Of a stretch of 7,819 nt of DNA, positions 1 to 7,819 are shown piece by piece. The notes beneath the pieces are model-generated. The model saw nothing but the letters and a program-made list of their open reading frames with translations, ran no database searches and was not told where the DNA came from. The stretch is from CAZGMC01 sp964526565. GTDB taxonomy: Bacteria > Pseudomonadota > Alphaproteobacteria > DSM-16000 > Inquilinaceae. The translations under genes were made by a program, and so were the position numbers. Within the stretch, counting starts at the first letter, position 1. Each line of letters begins with the position of its first letter. The DNA is taken from positions 1 to 7,819 of the forward strand of contig CAZGMC010000131.1 of the NCBI GenBank assembly GCA_964526565.1, written 5' to 3'.

Positions 1-664
<664 letters not shown>

Positions 665-907
665 CCAGATATTGTAGTCGGCGACCCGGCACGACGCCAG
701 CGGTTCGGTCGGATGGCTGTTCGGCGCGCCGGGCCCGGCCCGCACAGCGGGGTGCGCACGACGGCCTCCACGACGGCCTCGATATCAAGGTCGTCGAGGC
801 TTCTGCAAGAGGCTGCGATGCTTGTCGTCTTGGCGGCCCAGTCACATTGGCTCGGCGTTGCCCCGAACCCATAGAGCGGAGGATGGCAATCGCAACGGAA
901 CAAGCCC

Positions 908-940
908 GCTGGCTCTGGATTGCACTGGCTCTGGATTGCG
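908..940. repeat. 16-bp tandem duplication in the mutL-glpK spacer
   Basis: CTGGCTCTGGATTGC is present at 909-923 and again at 925-939 with one base between, giving a 16-bp unit in two copies with 15 identical bases each. It lies in non-coding DNA. Its role is unknown; it could be a recent slippage duplication or paired binding sites. Confidence 0.85.
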
Positions 941-982
941 ACGTTGGCCGCAGCAATGGTTTTTTCCGCCTGACGGATCAAT

Positions 983-1023
983 GCTCACGAAAACGCTCAC
1001 GAAAACGTGATCGAACGTGATGC
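983..1023. repeat. Nested tandem repeats with a TCACG-AAAA-CGTGA inverted repeat
   Basis: GCTCACGAAAAC occurs twice in perfect tandem (983-994 and 995-1006). It is followed immediately, with a small overlap, by a 10-bp tandem AACGTGATCG / AACGTGATGC (1004-1013 and 1014-1023). The junction creates a 14-bp inverted repeat, TCACG-AAAA-CGTGA, at 997-1010. Repeated half-sites of this kind are typical of repressor or activator binding regions. On the minus strand the repeat reads GTTTTCGTGAGC, which contains a TTTCG core like those known for DeoR-family regulators, the family that includes GlpR. The link to a particular regulator is a guess. Confidence 0.6.
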
Positions 1024-1154
1024 TGCGCCTGCGAAACAGGCGGTGGCGCGCCGCGAAATCCGTGCTGCGCTGCCGAAGCGGCCGGCCGGCGTTCGTTCAG
1101 GTGCCGGAAATCGAACCGGAACTGGGCCCGCCCCTGGTGCTGCAGCGCGGCATC

Positions 1155-1194
1155 CGCGGGCCCGCGCCGGCCGCTGCGGCCGGCTGCCGGCCGC
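1155..1194. repeat. GC-rich palindromes in the glpK upstream region
   Basis: CGCGGGCCCGCG (1155-1166) is a perfect 12-bp palindrome. It is followed directly by GCCGGCCGC-T-GCGGCCGGC (1166-1184), with perfect 9-bp arms around one base, and then a third copy of GCCGGCCGC at 1186-1194. The segment can form very stable alternative hairpins. There is no T-tract, so it does not look like a simple intrinsic terminator. It could shape the glpK leader RNA if transcription starts upstream, or simply reflect high GC. Confidence 0.5.
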
Positions 1195-1264
1195 ATGTCC
1201 GTGCCGCCCCGTGCCGCACCACGGCAGGTTTGGCCGCTTCCCCTCGCAACCGCCGCCGCTATGG

Positions 1265-1306
1265 TTCGTTATCAGCCCATCGACTAACGGCTTTCGTTTG
1301 TATCAG
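1265..1306 (+). promoter_or_regulatory. Candidate operator/promoter region of glpK
   Basis: Two related elements occur about 100-145 bases before the glpK start: TTCGTTATCAG (1265-1275 with its leading T) and TTTCGTTTGTATCAG (1292-1306). Both combine a TTCGTT core with an ATCAG end. Between them CGTTA (1267-1271) pairs with TAACG (1285-1289) as a short inverted repeat. TTTCGTTT-like cores are common in operators of DeoR-family regulators, so a GlpR-type repressor is a reasonable candidate, but no regulator gene is in the window. No clear sigma-70 -35/-10 pair was found. Confidence 0.35.
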
Positions 1307-1350
1307 AAGAGCTGGGCCGGCTGCGGCCACGACCGGGCGCGATCCCTCCA

Positions 1351-1360
1351 ACAGGCCTGT
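1351..1360. promoter_or_regulatory. 10-bp perfect palindrome in glpK leader
   Basis: ACAGGCCTGT is a perfect palindrome about 50 bases before the glpK start codon. It may be a dimeric regulator site, but a 10-bp palindrome can also occur by chance in GC-rich DNA. Confidence 0.2.
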
Positions 1361-1408
1361 CTCCGGCCGCCCCCGCGCCCGAACAACAACAGTCCAAAGG
1401 GAGGCTCC

Positions 1409-2913
<1,505 letters not shown>

Positions 2914-2914
<1 letters not shown>

Positions 2915-4491
2915 TGACGACCGACCTGATGAACCGGGACGCCTATCTTCAGCGCCTGAAGAGCGACCCCCAGTACTGGGACATGATCATCATCGGCGGC
3001 GGCGCCACCGGCCTGGGCGTGGCGGTCGAGGCGCAGTCCCGCGGCTACAACACGCTGCTGCTGGAGCAGCACGACTATGCCAAGGGCACGTCCAGCCGCT
3101 CGACCAAGCTGGTCCACGGCGGCGTCCGCTACCTGCAGCAGGGCAACGTGTCGCTGGTGCTGGAGGCGCTGAAGGAGCGCGGCCGACTGCTGCACAACGC
3201 GCCGCACATCGCCCACAACCTGCCGTTCATCGTGCCCGTCTACGACTGGTGGGAGGGCCCGTTCTACGGCGTCGGCATGAAGATGTACGACATGCTGGCC
3301 GGCAAGCTGGGCCTGGGGCCGTCCAAGGTGCTGTCGCGCGACAAGACCATCGAGCTGCTGCCCAACGTCGAGACCAAGGGCCTGCGCAGCGGCGTGATCT
3401 ATTATGACGGCCAGTTCGACGATGCCCGGCTGGCGGTCAACCTGGCCGAGACGGTGGCCGACCTGGGTGGCGTGCCGCTCAACTACATGAAGGTCACCGG
3501 CCTGAGGAAGCGCGGCGGCATGATCAGCGGCGTCTATGCCCGCGACATGGAGGCCGGCGAGGACTACGAGTTCGACGGCCGCGTCGTCATCAATGCCACC
3601 GGCGTGTTCTCCGACGGCATCCGCATCATGGACGACCCCGAGGAGGACCGGATGATGTCGCCCAGCCAGGGCGTGCACCTGGTCCTCGACGGGAAGTTCC
3701 TGGCCGGCGACAGCGCCATCATGGTGCCGAAAACGGCCGACGGGCGGGTCCTGTTCGCGGTGCCGTGGCACGGCCGCACCGTGGTCGGCACCACCGACAC
3801 GTCCATCTCCGACACGCCGCTGGAGCCCAAGCCCCAGGAGGAGGAGATCGCGTTCCTGCTGGAGCACGCCTCCATCTACCTGGACAGGGACCCGTCCCGC
3901 GAGGACGTGCTGTCCATGTTCTGCGGCATCCGCCCGCTGGTCAAGGCGACCGGGGACAAGGGCACGGCGGCGCTGTCGCGCGACCACGTGCTGATGATCT
4001 CCAAGTCCAACCTGGTCACCATCACCGGCGGCAAGTGGACCACCTACCGCAAGATGGCCGAGGACACCATCGACGCCGCCGCCCTGGTCGCCGGGCTGGA
4101 CGAACGCAAGTCAGAGACGGTCAACCTGCGCCTGCACGGCTGGCTGAAGAACCCGGCCGAGACCGAGGGTCTGCTCAGACTGTACGGCTCCGATGCGCCG
4201 GCGGTGCGGCGGACCATGCGCGAGCAGCCCGGCTGGGACGAGCCGCTGCACCCCAACCTGCCGTACTTCAAGGGCGAGGTCGCCTGGGCGGTGCGGCGGG
4301 AGATGGCCCGCACCGTCGAGGACGTGCTGTCGCGGCGCACCCGCGCCCTGCTGCTCGACGCCCGCGCCAGCATCGCCGCCGCGCCCGAGGTGGCCGCCAT
4401 CATGGCCAGGGAACTGGGTCATGGCGCCAACTGGCAGGCGGAGCAGGTCGCCGCCTTTACCGAGGTCGCCCAGGGCTATCTGCTGCACTGA
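2914..4491 (+). CDS. glpD: Aerobic glycerol-3-phosphate dehydrogenase (FAD-dependent)
   Basis: GlpD oxidises sn-glycerol-3-phosphate to dihydroxyacetone phosphate at the inner membrane's cytoplasmic face and passes electrons to the quinone pool. The product is 525 aa, within the usual range. An N-terminal Rossmann fold carries IIIGGGATGLG (25-35), with E51 (LLLEQ) positioned to bind the FAD ribose. The family block TSSRSTKLVHGGVRYL spans 59-74. ITGGKWTTYRKMAEDTID (from about 370) is the FAD-contacting C-terminal part of the oxidase domain, followed by the helical C-terminal domain typical of GlpD/GlpA. There is no signal peptide or membrane span; GlpD is a peripheral membrane protein. The ATG overlaps the glpK stop and has an AGGAGG site inside glpK, so the two are probably co-translated. 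The glpA/glpB/glpC partners of the anaerobic enzyme are not present nearby, which supports the single-subunit GlpD assignment. Confidence 0.97.
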
Positions 4492-4502
4492 CGCCCACAG
4501 AT

Positions 4503-4537
4503 CCGGCGCCGCTCCATGCGGACGCGGCGCCGGCCTT
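4503..4537 (+). terminator. Strong hairpin just after glpD (possible terminator or attenuator)
   Basis: CCGGCGCCGC (4503-4512) pairs perfectly with GCGGCGCCGG (4524-4533). The loop can add three more pairs (TCC with GGA around ATGC), leaving one bulged C. The hairpin begins 12 bases after the glpD stop codon. Only a weak CCTT follows instead of a T-tract, so it may reduce rather than end transcription into glpF, or protect the glpKD mRNA 3' end. Confidence 0.5.
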
Positions 4538-4544
4538 ATGGGCA

Positions 4545-4656
4545 CAGTTCACTTGTTTCCCTGGATGGCGCGCCCCCTGCATTGCGGTGACAGTTTACTC
4601 GTTTCCCTTGTCCTGGCTAACACTATCGGCTGCGGCGTCCAGAAAACCGGTAAACT
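4545..4656 (+). promoter_or_regulatory. 18-bp direct repeat and inverted element upstream of glpF
   Basis: CAGTTCACTTGTTTCCCT (4545-4562) and CAGTTTACTCGTTTCCCT (4591-4608) match at 16 of 18 positions, with starts 46 bp apart. The core AGTTTAC of the second copy (4592-4598) recurs inverted as GTAAACT at 4650-4656. This lies in the 209-bp glpD-glpF gap, after the hairpin and before the glpF ribosome binding site. It suggests that glpF (with the gene after it) has its own regulated promoter. The TCGTTT core of the second copy also resembles the TTCGTTT element before glpK, so one regulator could serve both. No confident -35/-10 pair was found. Confidence 0.55.
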
Positions 4657-4686
4657 TTCCGTAGCGCACGGCATCAAGAAAAGCCT

Positions 4687-4694
4687 GGGAGGAA
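4687..4694 (+). promoter_or_regulatory. glpF ribosome binding site
   Basis: GGGAGGAA lies 6 bases before the first of two adjacent ATG codons (4701 and 4704). Either could start glpF; the first is better spaced. Confidence 0.75.
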
Positions 4695-4700
4695 ACACCC

Positions 4701-5438
4701 ATGATGAACCCGTTCCTGGGGGAGCTGATCGGCACCGCCATCCTCATCCTGCTCGGCGACGGCGTGGTCGCCAACGTGGTGCTCAAGGGCACCAAGGCCG
4801 AGAATTCCGGGTGGATCGTCATCGCCTGGGGTTGGGCCATGGCGGTGTTCGTGGCCGTGTTCACCGTCGCCGCCTTCTCCGGGGCGCACATCAACCCGGC
4901 GGTGTCGATCGGCCTGGCCATCGCCGGCAAGTTCGACTGGGCCAACGTGCCGCTGTACATCCTCGCCCAGATGGCCGGCGCCATGCTCGGCGCGACGCTG
5001 GTGTGGCTGATCTTCCGGCTGCACTTCGGCCTGACCGAAGACAAGGACCTGAAGCTGGCGGTGTTCTGCACCGGCCCGGCGATCCGCGACACCCCCGCCA
5101 ACCTGGTGTCCGAGATCCTGGGCACGTTCCTGCTGGTGTTCGCGGTGCTGTTCCTGGCCGTGTCGGTGTTCGGCCTGGGCGCGCTGGACGCCCTGCCGGT
5201 CGGGCTGCTGGTGCTCGGCATCGGCCTGTCGCTGGGCGGCACCACCGGCTACGCCATCAACCCGGCGCGCGACCTGGGCCCGCGCATCATGCACGCCCTG
5301 CTGCCGATCCCCGGCGGCAAGCGCGACAGCGACTGGGGCTATGCCTGGATCCCGGTGGTCGGGCCGATCCTTGGCGCGGTCCTGGCGGCGCTGGTCTACC
5401 TGGTCCTGGCCGACCCGGCCAGCATCCACTTCCGCTGA
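4701..5438 (+). CDS. glpF: Glycerol uptake facilitator (aquaglyceroporin, MIP family)
   Basis: GlpF is an inner-membrane channel for passive glycerol entry, with GlpK providing the trap. The product is 245 aa with six membrane spans (roughly 5-28, 38-59, 82-106, 134-157, 164-182, 216-238) and two pore-lining half-helices carrying the NPA motifs: GAHINPAVS (N65-P66-A67) and GYAINPARD (N187-P188-A189). The aspartate after the second NPAR (D191) marks a glycerol-conducting channel rather than a water-only aquaporin. The selectivity-filter arginine is R190 and W45 aligns with E. coli W48; E. coli F200 is replaced by Y184. The N-terminus (GELIGTAILILLGDGVVANVVL) resembles the form common in Gram-positive bacteria and Bacteroidetes rather than the enterobacterial one. 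The start follows a good ribosome binding site. The next gene begins 25 bases after its stop, so the two probably share a transcript. Confidence 0.97.
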   Translation: MMNPFLGELIGTAILILLGDGVVANVVLKGTKAENSGWIVIAWGWAMAVFVAVFTVAAFSGAHINPAVSIGLAIAGKFDWANVPLYILAQMAGAMLGATLVWLIFRLHFGLTEDKDLKLAVFCTGPAIRDTPANLVSEILGTFLLVFAVLFLAVSVFGLGALDALPVGLLVLGIGLSLGGTTGYAINPARDLGPRIMHALLPIPGGKRDSDWGYAWIPVVGPILGAVLAALVYLVLADPASIHFR

Positions 5439-5450
5439 CGCCGCGGCCCT

Positions 5451-5458
5451 GGGGAGGG
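5451..5458 (+). promoter_or_regulatory. Ribosome binding site of the glpV-like gene
   Basis: GGGGAGGG lies 5 bases before the ATG at 5464. This decides the start, since the frame is open further upstream into glpF. Confidence 0.75.
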
Positions 5459-5463
5459 ATGCC

Positions 5464-7242
<1,779 letters not shown>

Positions 7243-7297
7243 GCGGCCGCGTCGTCCCGACCCTTGAGCGCGCGGAACCGGCCCGGCAGCGACCGTG

Positions 7298-7331
7298 TTG
7301 ACTGCGCAACGGCCGCCGCAAGCATGCGGCG
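7298..7331 (+). promoter_or_regulatory. Weak promoter-like boxes and small hairpin before the DUF2795-like gene
   Basis: TTGACT (7298-7303, 5 of 6 to the -35 consensus) precedes AAGCAT (7320-7325, 3 of 6 to the -10) by 16 bases. The same AAGCAT is the loop of a 6-bp hairpin, CGCCGC/GCGGCG (7314-7319 with 7326-7331). This could be a separate promoter for the small gene or chance; the -10 is poor. Confidence 0.2.
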
Positions 7332-7340
7332 CCGGCGACA

Positions 7341-7347
7341 GAGGAGG
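7341..7347 (+). promoter_or_regulatory. Ribosome binding site of the DUF2795-like gene
   Basis: GAGGAGG is 6 bases before the ATG at 7354. It selects this start over the upstream in-frame TTG at 7264, which has no such site. Confidence 0.75.
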
Positions 7348-7353
7348 CACGAC

Positions 7354-7560
7354 ATGGCTCGAGGCATTGGCGGCCACTCGGCGGCGAACGTGACGCACAG
7401 CCTGCGGGGGATCGACTTCCCGGCCGGCAAGGACGACCTGGTGAGCAGGGCCCAGGCCAACGAGGCACCGGACGAGGTGCTCGAGACCATCCAGCAGATG
7501 GGCGAAGGCCCCTACGACACCATGGCCGACGTGATGAAGGCGCTCGGCCACGTCGGCTGA
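7354..7560 (+). CDS. Small DUF2795-like protein of unknown function
   Basis: This 68-aa soluble protein resembles the DUF2795 family, small proteins common in actinobacteria and proteobacteria whose function is not established. Features matching my memory of the family are the N-terminal HSAANVTHSLRGIDFPAGK stretch (8-26), an acidic helical middle (residues 27-49, ending in PDEVLETIQQM) and the C-terminal YDTMADVMKALG (54-65). It has no signal peptide, membrane span or cysteine. It has its own strong ribosome binding site and lies 111 bases after the glpV-like gene, so it could be read through from the glycerol cluster or carry its own promoter. Nothing in the sequence ties it to glycerol metabolism. 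Confidence 0.85.
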   Translation: MARGIGGHSAANVTHSLRGIDFPAGKDDLVSRAQANEAPDEVLETIQQMGEGPYDTMADVMKALGHVG

Positions 7561-7579
7561 CCTTGACATGGGATACGCC

Positions 7580-7609
7580 CCGCGCCATCGACCCCTTGCA
7601 TCGGCGCGG
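7580..7609 (+). terminator. Hairpin after the DUF2795-like gene (weak terminator candidate)
   Basis: CCGCGCC (7580-7586) pairs with GGCGCGG (7603-7609) around a 16-base loop, 20 bases after the stop codon. There is no T-tract. The position fits a transcript end, but the long loop and high GC make it weak. Confidence 0.3.
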
Positions 7610-7662
7610 CCGCGCATGTGTTCGTGGCGGCCGGGCCAACACCGCCGTCCAACAGGTGATCC

Positions 7663-7819
7663 GTGCACGCTCCGGCCAGCCTCGTCCTCCGCCCCATCCC
7701 CGTCCCCCTCGGCGATGCCGGGCCGGCGGTCCGGTCGCTGGCCGGCGGCCCAATGGTGTTCGACCGGGTGGAGGCCGTCGCCGGGCGCGGGGCCGGGGCC
7801 GAGCGGGGGGCCGAGCGGG
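7663..7819 (+). CDS. Possible start of an unidentified gene (runs off the window)
   Basis: A frame from GTG at 7663 stays open for 52 codons to the right edge, with an AGGTGA-like stretch (7654-7659) a few bases before it and a second in-frame ATG at 7753. The predicted start (HAPASLVLRPIPVPLGDAG) looks like a plausible protein beginning. The end becomes Gly-Ala-Glu-Arg repeats, and I do not recognise a family. At this GC content a frame of this length can be chance, and minus-strand frames are also open here. Confidence 0.3.
   Translation, partial: MHAPASLVLRPIPVPLGDAGPAVRSLAGGPMVFDRVEAVAGRGAGAERGAER
7795..7818. repeat. 12-bp tandem repeat at the right edge
   Basis: GGGGCCGAGCGG occurs twice in perfect tandem (7795-7806 and 7807-7818) and may continue past the window. 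In the frame from 7663 it encodes Gly-Ala-Glu-Arg twice. Confidence 0.8.

Larger units (their letters stand above)
665..1408. other. Gene-free 744-bp divergent spacer between mutL and glpK
   Basis: No convincing gene lies here. Open frames exist on both strands, as expected at this GC content, but none has a good ribosome binding site, a recognisable domain or natural protein composition. Part of the stretch (roughly 780-1020) is visibly less GC-rich than the flanking genes, as is usual for regulatory DNA. It holds three short tandem repeats (908-1023), a TCACG-AAAA-CGTGA inverted repeat (997-1010), very GC-rich palindromes (1155-1194), two TTCGTT-containing elements (1265-1306) and a 10-bp palindrome (1351-1360). 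It presumably carries the promoters for mutL (leftward) and glpK (rightward), but I could not pick a convincing -35/-10 pair for either. Confidence 0.7.

Noticed and set aside
1007..1408. N-terminal extension of GlpK by 134 residues
   Set aside because: The frame is open, but the extension is Arg/Pro/Ala-rich, resembles nothing, and GlpK homology begins exactly at the Met at 1409, which has its own ribosome binding site.
7563..7591. Perfect TTGACA (-35-like) just after the DUF2795-like gene
   Set aside because: At 17-base spacing the -10 position reads CATCGA, only 2 of 6 to consensus, so the box alone is not enough to call a promoter.

Overview
The window is about 70% GC and reads as the chromosome of an alphaproteobacterium, probably Rhodospirillales-like. 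The reasons are the extreme GC content, a glycerol-binding protein resembling rhizobial GlpV, a small DUF2795-type protein and the style of the MutL N-terminus. This assignment comes from family recognition only, since no 16S or other marker gene is present.

Layout. Positions 1-664, minus strand, hold the N-terminal 221 residues of the mismatch-repair ATPase MutL, cut by the window edge inside a Gly-Ala-Pro repeat tract. Positions 665-1408 are a 744-bp gap with no convincing gene. It separates the divergently transcribed mutL and glpK and contains several short tandem repeats, GC-rich palindromes and candidate operator-like elements. Positions 1409-5438, plus strand, hold a glycerol catabolic cluster: glpK (glycerol kinase), glpD (FAD-dependent glycerol-3-phosphate dehydrogenase, overlapping the glpK stop by one base), a 209-bp spacer with a hairpin and an 18-bp direct repeat, and glpF (glycerol facilitator). 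Positions 5464-7242 encode a 592-aa periplasmic substrate-binding protein that closely resembles GlpV, the glycerol-binding component of the rhizobial GlpSTPQUV ABC importer. No permease or ATPase gene follows it. Positions 7354-7560 encode a 68-aa DUF2795-like protein. An unidentified open frame may begin at 7663 and run off the window.

How the genes work together. GlpF lets glycerol diffuse across the inner membrane, GlpK traps it as glycerol-3-phosphate, and GlpD oxidises that to dihydroxyacetone phosphate while feeding electrons to quinone. The GlpV-like protein would capture glycerol (or a related polyol) in the periplasm for an ABC importer encoded elsewhere. The cluster therefore combines a facilitator route with a piece of an ABC route. 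No glpR regulator gene lies in the window.

Most notable points: the isolated GlpV-like protein beside glpF; a GlpK that lacks the residues E. coli GlpK uses for fructose-1,6-bisphosphate inhibition; the 18-bp direct repeat before glpF; and the repeat cluster between mutL and glpK. I do not see a wholly new type of system. The cluster is an unusual arrangement of known parts.
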